Shown: positions 1 through 38,165 of the stretch, one piece after another
How positions within the stretch are numbered: position 1 is the stretch's first letter
How the letters are laid out: every line of letters begins with the position of its first letter
Assembly (NCBI GenBank): GCA_030141605.1
Contig: JAQGDQ010000015.1
Span: 558,001-622,000, forward strand
Length of the DNA stretch: 64,000 bases
Source of the DNA: Tubiluchus corallicola
Taxonomy: Eukaryota > Priapulida > Priapulimorpha > Priapulimorphida > Tubiluchidae
Direction of reading: 5' to 3'
The notes under the pieces: generated by a model
What the model saw: the letters and a program-made list of their open reading frames with translations, nothing else
What the model was told of the DNA's origin: nothing
The model's database searches: none
Translations under genes and position numbers: made by a program

Positions 1-1852
1 GCAAAACTGTTAAAGAGGCACTAACTCATAATGCTTGATGGTGGTGCCGTCTTCTACTGTAATTATTGCTGGATTAACACAAGCTGGTGTACCTTCTGTA
101 AGGGTAGTTATGGAGACCAAGTGTAGCTCGAGATTAGATCAAAAATTGTTTTTCTGTATTTAGTGTGAACAGATTCTCCCACTCAGAGCGCTAATGTAAG
201 TTAGGACTTTTAAATATTGTCCTTTCATATGTACGTACTACTAACAAAAAGAGACTGTAAAGTAAATCGGATATCATAACCAATGATGAAAAAATGGGCT
301 TATAACTACTAACGAAAACCCCTAATCTTCTCTAATCAAAGATATATGTATGCAATACCAACCGTCAAGTTGAATAAAAACGATGATTTTACATTAAAGT
401 TTACCATCAGATAAGTGAGGCAAACTCATTCATCACCGCAGAAATGTGTTTTTCAGATTTTTCTATTGCCTAGATAAAATCAAGTGAAGCCCCGTTGTCT
501 AGCTTATTTGCATATGCAGACAAGCATGCACCTATTTCCTCATTCTAGTCTAACAGAATAATGCAGAACGATAAAGAAAGCACAACAAAGTTTACCTACG
601 TTTGACAGGCTTTATACATGACTTTCTTGCCGCGAAATACTTCTACTGTTAGCAGAAACAGATGACTAAATACGAAAACGTGCTAAAACAAAATGATTTT
701 TGCACTGGTTGTCAAGACATTTTACTTCGGAAAAAGTAAAACAAACCAGTTAACTTTAAATAAGCTAATTAAAATACTGTAATTTAGGAAAAACATTTTG
801 AATGGACGCACAAATTCATCATCACCCATGAAGTCAGCTGTCAAAAAGAAAAATGTATCTCTTTCAACGACATAATTATAATATAATCATATTAATAGCT
901 TATAAAGCAAAGTGTAATGATAGCATACAATGATAATGAATCATGAATAGCGGTGATGATTTTGATGATGATGATGACGACGATGTACGACGGTGGTAAT
1001 GACGCTGACAGTGATGAGTAAAAAATAGAAATTAAATATCAAAAATATTAATCATTTAAAATCATGAGAAAGATAAATGAGATATTACTATTAATCTCGT
1101 GTTTACGCTGGGAAGCTAAACAATTTCAGCAAAAAGTGAAAATCAAAATTAGCACTGCAAAATCAGTGAACACAAGTTTTGCCATAAATACGTTATGCTT
1201 AGTCAGTCTAATATGATCATTAATCGCAGAATTAGTACACCCTAAAAAGGTTTAGACGACACAGAAGTTTATTCTTTATAATTCGTATTTAGTTACTTTT
1301 GTCATCAAGCGTCTGCCGTGTTGTGCACCCGAATTGGCGGGCAACTATTCGTTAGTTAACTGTATAGCGTTTTACAAAATATTTATTATACAGTTAGGTT
1401 TGTTATTTATGACTTTAGATATTTTAGATTTATTGTTCTTTAAATCAAGACGAAGCGGCTAAAGATCGACTTAATAACAACAGTTCAGTAATCACTGAAT
1501 CAAAAATCATTAGGATAGTTCAAAGTCGAGAAGGTCAAAATCAGCCATTAAAACGCACTAATTTGTTTCTGACAAATAGGTGTAGGTTTGTTATTAAATA
1601 GAAATTCTCTCCTTTTTAAGTTAATATTAGTTTGTCGCTTTTTGAAATCAAACAGTGGCTTCCGCTTGTGAGTCTGTTACTGGCAGCACGAAATTAAAAG
1701 CTTCATTGTTTCAATGAAATGAAAAGCGTCCAGAGAGTGTGGTAGGTAGATCTCATATTAGTTAATTCTTAGTCGAAAAAATTGCATTGTTTCAGTTTAT
1801 ATAACTAATCCAATATAATTTATTGTTTCGACTCTAATTCCTTTTTTTGCAG
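1..1852. other. gene-less AT-rich sequence
   Basis: I see no exon with convincing protein similarity on either strand. The stretch is AT-rich with frequent stops in all frames. It contains a short GAT-type microsatellite near 952-985. It could be an intron or intergenic DNA to the left of the possible terminal exon at 1853. Confidence 0.5.
952..985. repeat. (GAT)n microsatellite
   Basis: An imperfect GAT/GAC trinucleotide run (gatgattttgatgatgatg and onward), visible by eye. Low-complexity repeat with no coding context. Confidence 0.7.
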
Positions 1853-1960
1853 ATAAACAAAACCGGAATCGAAGTGCGCGTGAAAAACTTTAATCAAGAA
1901 GTGAATGCGAGCAAATTCTCAAGGATTTTAATCGACTCCAAATTGACCAGCAACGGGTGA
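1853..1960 (+). CDS. possible terminal exon of an unidentified gene
   Basis: A strong acceptor (ctaattcctttttttgcag) is followed by an open frame of 35 codons ending in TGA at 1958-1960. The residues begin INKTGIEVRVKNFNQEV and the local base composition is richer in CG than the flanks. An ATTAAA hexamer lies about 50 bases downstream. I do not recognise the family and found no upstream plus-strand exon to join it to, so it may be a chance open frame. If real, the gene starts beyond the left edge or upstream in 1-1852. Confidence 0.25.
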   Translation: MNKTGIEVRVKNFNQEVNASKFSRILIDSKLTSNG

Positions 1961-4089
1961 ATATGAACGAAATTATTCCATTTTATGCAGTAATGAAATA
2001 TTTTCTGTGATTAAATGTATTGTAGTCGCTCCACATTAATCTTAGTCACATGTCCACCGAGGACCACCGAATTACTGCACTGAAATTAGATACAAGCTGC
2101 TCTATGACTATTAACCCTTATCAATCAATAGTGGGGAATGTGCACGGTGCTCCCTACCGGGTGCCGCATGATTAATTTCTGGAGTCTTCTTTACAAATTT
2201 GACCCAGAACTGAAGTCAATAACAGAATCTACAATAACTAATTTCGAATTGCAAGTTAATTTCACCAAGTGTTGACAACATACGGTCAAGTTCATTCTGA
2301 TAAGAAAAGCCCACCGGTTTTTACACCGCAGAGGATAAATCAATTAAAAAGCAGCCCTGTAGCGTCCACTCTTGACTTTGGATTTTAATTACACGCTCAT
2401 GGAAGTTGCATCTTTGACGTGCAGATTTTAAACCGATTTTCAGATCTACACTTGGCTTTGAAACCAGTTTTAAACCATGTCCTTGACGGCACTTAGAATA
2501 TTTTAGTTATAGAACTTTCATTTAACAATAAAAGTAGCGATGCTTTTTAACGATTGCGACGATCACTTGTCTTATTCAAGTTACCCGGAATTCTGAAAAA
2601 GTTATTCAGTACTTTTTAAACATAGATAGAAAAGTTCACTGCTATTAACAGAGATTACATGGTTCCCAGACGGGTTTAGACTTTGGAAATGCACCCAACG
2701 GTTCTATTTTCTGGTACTACAAGCAGTGCATCGCAGAAAAAACAAATGCTATTGTTATAATCAGCAACTGACACTGAAAAATGGACCACTGAGCTAAGCT
2801 ATTAACATAACGTTTCCTCACCCACAGAATAGGGAGTAGAAGTAATGTGATGTCTCACTAACAAAACCAAACACATAGTAGTAATTGTTATGACGATTTT
2901 TTACACACGTCATGCGCAATTTATCGTTTCTGTGTAATGTCAGTCCTAAAAATATTCGCCCTACATGTGAGGTTAGGACTAAGGGATTTTCCCACTAATT
3001 TGTACAGATATGAACGTTATGTAATTTACTAGTTTCTTATTGCCATCGTTTGTAATACTTTGTATATAGGCTATACTATAAACGGAAAAACACTGCCTTG
3101 GTTTCCTAGCTACTGATTACTGATTAATCTAGTCTGCTAAAATAGTCGGAAATTATTAATTCCGCAATGAAAATTAGCATTCGTGCATTCGGGAAATGAT
3201 GTATTGGATATCCAAAATGGCACTGTTGACATAACTGTATAGGAAAAATAGATTAAGCAAATACATTATGTTGTGGACTAGTGCGCCTATGGTGACAGTT
3301 CCTACAGTTAGTCTCTATCCCTTACTATACAGATAAAATGCTAACTGTATATTTCATATGTATAGGCCTATATAGCAACATAGTTTGAATGTTTCTGGAA
3401 TTTATTTTTTACCCGCTTTTTTAGATCAGCAATAAGTTTACACAGGGTACGTCACGACAGTGCAGTGTGGTAAACACTTTCTATACTAAAAGCCTAAAAT
3501 TATATGTAATTTTGGCGAAAATTGGGCACTATATGTCTTATATAGTCATCTAATACATGTATTTATATTGTAATATTAAGTCTTGTAATGCTTTTAAATA
3601 CGAAAATAGCTTTGTCTCGGTGTAAATAAAAATCGTAAAACCAATCTCGAAAAAACGAATCATACTGCACCCACTATCCTCTTCCCCTCCTTTCAAATAA
3701 CTAGTTCCATGATCTAGTGATACAGGGTCACTAACTAACAGACGTAACAATGCGGTGACCGTTCATTGCCTCATTAATCAAAATATGATGCTAGATGAGC
3801 AAAGCTAATATCCTTTCTATTAGTCGACTTGTATGCTGGCTTCCTAAATTAAGTTTTGATGAAACCTCCAATATAGAATAACACTCCCCGAAATTGGCTT
3901 TAAGCTGTAGGCTTACTTGCACAAACTGTAAGTGTGTAACTTAGGCTGAGGAACTAATTTTTATAAAAAAAATCAATCTGTTCAATTAGAATCACTATAT
4001 AGTGTAAGCCACCATCTAACACTGGGTGTGCTGAATTTTGTTGGCCAACTATAAGGGATGAACTTTGGACTGCCCTTGATCACGAGCGA

Positions 4090-4150
4090 ATATAATTACT
4101 AGAGGTCTCAGCCCTCTGCCTTGTTAGCAGAAGGCCCCAGGTTAATTAAT
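4090..4150 (+). pseudogene. decayed tRNA-like sequence (SINE head?)
   Basis: A perfect 5-bp anticodon-type stem (tctgc at 4115-4119, gcaga at 4127-4131) encloses a 7-base loop cttgtta. It is followed by aggccccaggtt, which resembles the variable region and T-arm start of a tRNA. The B box after ggtt is degenerate (aattaatt), so this is not a functional tRNA gene. A tRNA-derived SINE relic is the likeliest reading. Confidence 0.3.
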
Positions 4151-5033
4151 TAGTCATTAATTTCATTTTTTGTATTTTATGTAAACAATTCATTATATTT
4201 GATATCATAAGCAACGTTCATATTTGTTCTATCTTCCGTTTTTTTTGTTTTACAGTAATGTACGATAGCTATGATTGTATTGCACATTAACTTATTGAAA
4301 ATTTATAACCATCAAGCGAAAAGTCCCATAATGAAAGGTTTACTAGTTCTGCAAGGTAAATAAACTAAATGTTTGTAAATGTAGTAACAATAAATAGAAG
4401 GACGCACCAGCCAAACACCAAAAAACTATTAAATATTTTTGAATATAATTTTATTGTATAAGTTTTAACATGAAAAAGTACAAATATTGCAATACAACCG
4501 AAACTACACACAACTGTCGGTTCTTTAGTTATTAGTCATCGGTGTGTGCCGCATTAAAGTACAGAAATACTTTATTTACTTTTTTGCGTATCACTAAAGT
4601 AACCAAGTACTTTTTTATTTAACGTGAGTGCAGCAATAGGAGAGAATAATACCATTTCTACCTGGGATTACTCTCATCTGAGTTTTAACTTTTAACAGTG
4701 TCAGAAAACGTACAACGCATTATTTTTTACCACTGCAAAAATTTTACCAAAAACAATTTAAAAGCTCCATTTTTTACGTACAAGTTTCAATTCTTCCTAA
4801 ATTAGTTTCATCAGGCATCAAAATTAGCGGCATTTTGGAAAGTGCAATATTCTGCATTGTCGCTGACATATTTGTTTAATATACTTTGCCAATAAAATAA
4901 CCAACTAAAAAGCCAATTATAAAGAAATTACTAGGCCAATTGTACATTATGTACTAGACGCGTCTGCTTAGGAAACAAACATTCCAAGCAAATCTTGTCC
5001 ATTCATAAATGTACAAGTAAATAATAGTAATAT

Positions 5034-5055
5034 TAATAATAATAATAATAATAAT
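5034..5055. repeat. (AAT)n microsatellite
   Basis: An uninterrupted run of AAT units, seven or so copies. Simple repeat. Confidence 0.8.
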
Positions 5056-7302
5056 ACATGTAATACCAAGTAAATTTTTAACTTCAAACCAACTAATAAT
5101 AGGAGTCAATAGTTATACAATACATTGAAAAAGACCAAATAGGGAAAAAGAATCCAGAATTAAGTAGCATGGCTAAGTGAGAGTAACTATAAACTATTAA
5201 TAAAATGGGTATTATAATACAAACTGACACAAAAGCTATTCAGCAATGGACATATTAAGTCCAACTGCACAAAAACAAAAACAAACTGTTTGTTAATACA
5301 CTCTGTTAAAATAAAATAAAATAAATAGACCTCCCTGGGCGTAGAACTACAGTAAAACAAAACTAAAATGCGTAACTTTTCCATCACTAGAAATGAATCA
5401 CTTTGCCAGTTCAAAAGTACATCAAGTCTCAATTAGATAGCAAATAATGGGAAAATAAATTTAGTTTTCATAGAATGGCAGACAGGCCATAAGCATACAA
5501 GGGAGTAGTTTTTAATCGCTTGCGTTTTTGATTGTATTATGCAAACAATTATTGTCGGTGACTAGATGCCATCTTTGGTTTTCACAAAATATATTTTTAT
5601 TGCACAAAATAGGTAGGATATTATATAGGATATGACTTTAGATGCAGTGGAAACTTGAGCACATTATATAAAAAAAATCAGATGGAAGATCAATTTTTTG
5701 CCGGATACAGAATTCAAAAATAACTACGAGAAAAGACAGGCTCCAAAAAAAGAGAAAAAAACTGGCAAAAAACAGACCTTACGAGCACAAACAACAAAAG
5801 TACCAAAAAATTTAAATGTCACAACTAATTCAGATCATCATAAAACCAACAGCATGTGAATGAATTCATAAAACGTCTGCATACTTAGAATGATATTTAT
5901 ACTGGCTCTTTGTTTTAACACAACACTAAATTCGAATAGAAATAAGCCAATCACACAACAACAATTATATATGTATATGAATCCAACAATATACCGGTCA
6001 AAAACCACATAAAATTTGCATTCCAAAATTGCATACAGATCGATTTGTAAATTGAAATAGCTCAGTGTCATATAAGCTAATTTCTCTCGTTTTTACAAAA
6101 CGTGCATAATTACATTATCCGCCTAGAGCTAAATTACTAAATGTGCACATCTTTGTTATTGTGAACCCACAATTTTGCGAAACCTACAGCTTTTGGCAGT
6201 TTTACGTTCACGCATACATAGACTGTGCAACTCGCAATGTTGCAACTTGCACAATACTTGTTAGTACTAAACAGTGCTATTAAAAACACTCGTTTTGCGC
6301 AAATCCATTTAGCATAAAGCCCGTTTTTACAAGAAACGTGCACAAAAGCAAAAGTAGCAGGAACGTAAGGCTCTTTCTGCAAAATCTGTATGCATTCCAC
6401 TTGCTATTCAACAGTCACAAAAATCAATAACTCCTCTAATGATTACACTGGGGAGTTGGTCGTATTTTTACAAAACAATAATGGGAGCACTGAGCAGCTA
6501 CGCACCCTCCCCCAAGCACCTGTCTTTCTTTCACTAACAACACGTCCGCGCTTAGGAATGTCTACTTGTCAATATAAATTTTACATCTTTTCAAATATAA
6601 TTATCATGATCATATATGCTCAAGACCCTTTTGGGGAAAAACAGGTATCAAAGTTTGTTTTTTATCTAAAGATAATACATCATTATGTACATATCTCATT
6701 GAAATGCATATGAAAAATTTCAAATTCATTGAGTAATAGTTAGTGTATAGATTTTATTACAATTGCAGGAGACCCAGCAAGGTCTGACTAGCGGGCAGAG
6801 AAGACAATTTCACAATAACTCACCATAGCTGGCATTACATGTCAGCGAATACAGAGGTAATAATAATTGGGCAAAAAAGAAAATGCTGAAAGTTTTTTGA
6901 AACTTTCGCCAATATATCTCTACACAGCGAGTTTTCAACTCTTCAAGTCAGACTCTGCTGGGGCTCTGGAAGAACAATTTCACACACCATCAGGGTGAAT
7001 CAACACAGCACGCATATTGCAATGCTCCCCTATACAAATTCAAATCCCCTTTCATAGTACAAAAATAGACCTTCATTGGAAGTTGACAGAGTGGCGGGGT
7101 TCATAAACAATTCAACACATAATCTCTTTAAAGTGAATTACTTATACATTAACGGGTTATGAGTAGCATGCAATCAGGCCTCCGTACTTGATTTAACAAT
7201 GTCCCAAATAGATTTTTAAATTTAAGTAAATTTAAAACACTTAGTAAAATACTTTACATTGAAAGGCGCAAACTAAGTTAAACACACATGTTGAAGAAGG
7301 CT

Positions 7303-8539
7303 TTTATTCTATAGATATATCAAATAATGCATGCAGCTCTATTATGCACCCATCACAAAACCAGGGCCACAACTATTGGTTGGTTGTAATGCAGAAGTTC
7401 TGCTTACTTGACAAGCAAGTAAATTAGACAAATAAATAGCGTTTAGTAACCAAGATCTAAAACATTCACATACCCTGTTAGTATGACTGCTAAACTAGAT
7501 AAGAAAAAACAGAATAAAAAATTTTCAATTCTCAAAGATGCAACTTTGAACGAAACAAATAACAACAATGAACGAAAGGGTAAAAAACTGGATCTACTTA
7601 AAATGAACAAAAAAGCTTACTTGTCTGGAATCAGGCAACCTTCTTATCCAGGCAAACAAAATCTTTAATCTTTAACATGCTGTCCCAGTATTTTGATCTT
7701 TCCTAACTGATCTCTGTGCCTTAAAATGCATTTGGCTAATCAGGTAGGCATATGATCCAAATTAAGATTCCATAATTTTCTTATTAAAAATTTTCATTGC
7801 TTAAAAAATCAGCTGATAAGAAGCTATTTGAAGATTCTTCACAAAAATGTTGAGTGACCGGTATCAGACCAATGAAAGGGTTCCTCGGGAAGGCTCTCAA
7901 GTTATATCAAAACTTGCAGAAGAGGCACTGTTGCACCAATAGGAGACTAAAAAATTCTGATCAAACACGTTTTTGTTGTTTGAGTTAACAGTAAACATGT
8001 AGTTGAAAACTGAGGAATTTCTTAGCTGCTAGATGTGTAGCTTTGCAGCGAAAGCCCCATCTGCAAGCATGCCACAGATGAAGTCGGGGCAGAGCTGCTT
8101 TTAAGCTGCGTAAATCCCAATAAGAAAATCATAGATCTGTTCTAAATGTTCGAAGATTTGCGCCTCCCAAAACCGACTCTGCCAGCCGAGCTCCATGGTG
8201 TCTGCCTGACTCAGCCTAACTGTTGTAAAATTGAATAAGTAACTCCTGGGCCGTCTGATCATCCTGGAGGCCTTGGGTGGCTCTCAAAAAGCCTAAAACA
8301 AGGAGAAAGAAACCAACTAGAGCTCATAAGAGGCAATAAATGTCAAACAAATTAAAATAAAACTTAAGTTGAATGTTTAGCATTTACGACTTCGCCACAT
8401 ATGTAAGTATAAAATAATAAACTAAAGAGGATTTCATTTAAATTTGCAGGTGTTCCATTCTTGTTCTTAATTTAGAAATAGTTCATATACACTAGAATAA
8501 TATCACATTTACAGTCCAACGATGACTAGGCTGGGCATG
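7303..8539 (-). other. candidate 3' UTR of the ELAV-like gene
   Basis: This is the sequence immediately 3' of the ELAV stop codon on the minus strand. The nearest minus-strand AATAAA I noted is the tttatt at 7303-7308, which would give a 3' UTR of about 1.2 kb. Other minus-strand AATAAA hexamers lie further left (near 6753, 5594 and 4450), and ELAV family mRNAs are known for very long 3' UTRs, so the end is uncertain. The segment 8040-8300 is more GC-rich than its surroundings and contains the alternative exon described separately. Confidence 0.35.
8216..8292 (-). CDS. putative alternative C-terminal exon of the ELAV-like gene
   Basis: On the minus strand a long pyrimidine tract and acceptor (ttctttctccttgttttag) precede GC TTT TTG AGA and an open frame of 24 full codons ending in TAG at 8216-8218 (residues FLRATQGLQDDQTAQELLIQ, then FYNS). 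The last annotated ELAV exon contains a good donor (C, then GTAAGC, exon edge 8551) three codons before its stop. Joining C to GC makes CGC (Arg), so phase is preserved and RKQ-stop is replaced by a 25-residue tail. The intron would be 258 bases with GT-AG ends. No family match for the tail is known to me; transcript evidence is absent. Confidence 0.45.
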
Positions 8540-34820
<26,281 letters not shown>

Positions 34821-37800
34821 CTAAGGTCGCCTAACATTACATTAATAATGTAATCTTCTGGGCGGTTGTGTATGATGCTTAAAAAGCTCAGAAACATCAC
34901 CCGTGCCCTGACACTGTCTAAACCTAGTACTTCTCTCATGCATGATGGGTTAATGACTCAAACATAATCTATCATTTATACATAAAGCAGCACAACATAT
35001 CGAGTGCTACTGTGGCATACTGCCAGACTGCTTGCTTGGGTCACCTAATTGTAAGGCAAAACGTAGGTTGGGAATAGCAACGAAGCCGGGTATCTTCAAG
35101 GCTAACGAAAGACAGCCACGTGTAAACTGTATGAGAAACAGGCATACAGAAAGTTTACTAAATAAATATAATGATCAAAAGTCAGATATCCAGACGTATG
35201 TCCGCTAAACTCATTGTGTTTCTCTTAACATAAGCTTATTTGGAAGTAGTACAAATAAACTAATAACTGTAAACGCGTGATAAAAGTTTTAAAAACAAAG
35301 ATATTTTTAGCTTTTCGTGTGTGTATTGCAGAGTGCGATCTACTAAACTTATCTAGAGTCAAAACAGACGATCAGATTCTGTGCCCCTGACGTCCTTAGC
35401 CTTTTAACAAATAAGTACATGTAGTAGGTTATGAAATTGTGTGTAGTAAAGCAGGGAAACGACAGTTGCAATTCTCAGCAGCGAATCCCGCACACTCCAG
35501 TAACCATAGAAACGTCACAAGCGCGGATTTCTTCCATTTGAACTGCAACTGCATAATACATTATAAAACAAATTATCCGCACAAAATGCATGACTGCTTT
35601 CCATTTGGTAAAATTATTGTTGTGGCGATTCCAATAAAATCATAGCGCCGAAACGCCATCATGCTATGTGTTCTTGTCGTAAATATGCTTGTAGCCTTTA
35701 AATATTTTACCTGAAAATTTCTACCGAATAGCTTGAAAATCTGAAAAATGGACGTAATTAATGAGCAGAAAGAGAACCTACCAAACGGTACATTATACAG
35801 TTTCTCTGCCTAATTAATGAAAAATAGGATATAAAAAGACAGGCTTACTTTCTGTGTGATCTGTTATGAAAATTCTAGCAGTGTCACCTGCTAAAAAATT
35901 AATGATTCATCTGATTCAGCTACAGCAATATTTATATGATAAAAAACACAAGTTCATATCCTATATAGAAGGTATATTTACATTGGGGATACATTTTGGA
36001 GAGCAGGAGAAGCAAGTATAGTCAGCGCCAACAAATTTTCACATTTGAGTAATTACAGTCGCAGTTTGCCTTGAATAGCATAGTTTATTAGATCAACCAA
36101 TACATCAAACGTATGCATGCATTCGATGAAATGTATCAATCGCAGTAATAGGCTTACATTTGATACACATACTGGTCAGTTTAATAAACTACCCAAAGGA
36201 CGGATCAAGTTATAAGCTCCAGGGAGATTCAGAAAGGCAATGTGTGAAGGGTAGCGTTATGAAACAGAAGCCAGAAAATCAAATGAAGCCAGACTCAAGC
36301 TGCATTCATTCAGCCAGCGACTCATTGTGTTTACCGCAATAACATCATTTGAGAGTTTTTGAGCAGATAAAATTAGTGGGCTGTAGGAAAATGGTTTGTC
36401 GAGCGTTTACGCAGCGAGTTGGAAACTGACACAGACAGAAGCTTAGCATAGCGATGAACAGTCCCGCAAATGTAACATTTTTTGTCTATTGATTTTTGTC
36501 TTTATTGCTTAAATCCGTATTATTCAACTTCTTTATCAACTCCAGATACTAAAGTAACGATATTATAATGCAATATTATAAAGAATGAAAAAAGTTTTAC
36601 AAAAAAACTCCATGAGCATACTGCCTGCGATGACTACATAAAAGGTTAAGATCGTTGACGGCCTTCGACAGACTCGCTTGACTATTTAAACCTGGAGGAT
36701 AAAGGTAATCGGATTTATCCAGTCAAATAAAATTAGACGATCTAAATTAATTACAATATCAGTAGATCGCATGTTTTTAGAAAACCCTTGGAGAGAAAGT
36801 GATTATCCACTGAGAGTAGTTTCGCGTTAACAACCAGTAGCAGTGATCACCTATCTGAGTTTTCTTGTAGATTAATAATGATATTGGAACTGGATTTCTC
36901 GTAGTTGCTGTTCTTATCCAATTCTACACATCCTACCCGTGGACGTCCATCTGTTTTGCAAATTTTATGTGTTTTCATTCGGAAATCTTGCTATTACAAA
37001 GTAACATTCAAGAGACCTTCAAAACACCTCCATCATTAACTTGAGCACACACTCAGCACAGAAACTTATCGTAGGTACACGGACATCAAAAAGCATATCA
37101 TTCCACACAGGGCGGTACTTCAATTAAATCCTCAATACAGCTATTCTATGGGTTAAATGAGGCCATCCAGGAAATTCAACCCTTGTCGTGATACAAAAAG
37201 GTAAAACGTTCTGCAAGAGTGATTACGGTTAGACGCGGCACACTTTTACAAGATGGGTTTTTCCTTCAGCTTGTACTACACGACGCATGCCTCGCTTTGG
37301 ACACAGTGCCAAGACAATGCGTGGAATATTCGCGCATTTTGACCTGATCATGGGTGGTGGAGTGATACACCTATATATGCATCTAATTATATATATATAT
37401 ATAGATTTTCGAGATAAAATTCCCGATTTCAGAAAAAAAAATTGCTTTCAAATTTAGTGAACTGTTTTATGCGTGAAATCTCGAAATAAATATTCTGAAA
37501 AGCCATGCTCACTTATTTTGAAATAATAAGACTATCGATCCCGTTCTTGAATATATATGTATTTCTAAATAATAGACTACTCTTTGGCATGTAAAAACGA
37601 CGCTACACACGCATAATACCAGAGGAAACTGAAAATGCAAATTGAAAGATAACGCTGGTTTCCTAGCGTTTTATGGAGTTTCAAAATAGATAAACAGAAC
37701 GTTAAAATGCGTTTACTTTCTATGGGAAGAAAGAGACAAAACTGACTGTGCGACTGTAATAACTTTAGCGAATCATATAAGCCTTGGGCAATCAGCGTTA

Positions 37801-38099
37801 CAGACACCAAGAATTTTGCAATTAAGATCTATAAACATCGAAAATGACAACATTTAAAATAAACAGACGATGCCTGAAGGATTTTGGTACAGCACTAACG
37901 TCATGCTTCTTTGTTCTCTACTGCCAACAGAAGCCAATCGATAGAGAGAATGAATTATTACTGACTGTGCATCAATAAATACTTCAAAATGGGAGCAGTG
38001 GGGGATACGTAGAGTGTATTAGTCGACTAACTCTCAATCCTTTCTGCAAATGTTGGTATTGCTCGTAATCCAGGATCCTCAGAAGTGCCGTAAACGCGT

Positions 38100-38165
38100 C
38101 GAGCGGCGTGCGGTTAGCGATGTTTATGCAGCGGGGCGCGATCATCGGTTCAAATCAGCTCTGAT
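38100..38165 (+). pseudogene. tRNA-like SINE head
   Basis: gcggcgtgcggttagcga (A-box-like region) followed about 35-40 bases later by cggttcaaatc (38147-38157), a good match to a RNA polymerase III B box. The segment is markedly GC-rich against its AT-rich surroundings. Acceptor-stem ends do not pair convincingly, so a tRNA-derived SINE is likelier than a functional tRNA. Confidence 0.45.

Larger units (their letters stand above)
1961..7302. other. gene-less stretch; low-complexity and SINE fragments
   Basis: No exon supported by similarity. The open frames here (for example 6137-6400 minus and 6390-6713 plus) have no recognisable domain and overlap each other on opposite strands. The stretch includes a decayed tRNA-like sequence near 4090-4150, an AAT microsatellite near 5034-5055 and A-rich tracts at 5266-5325 and 5740-5815, which read as U-rich on the minus strand. 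It could partly be distal 3' UTR of the ELAV gene, which is transcribed toward it. Confidence 0.45.

Noticed and set aside
6390-6713. 107-codon plus-strand open frame
   Set aside because: No recognisable motif, very low GC toward its end, overlaps another chance frame on the opposite strand, and lies in a possible 3' UTR.
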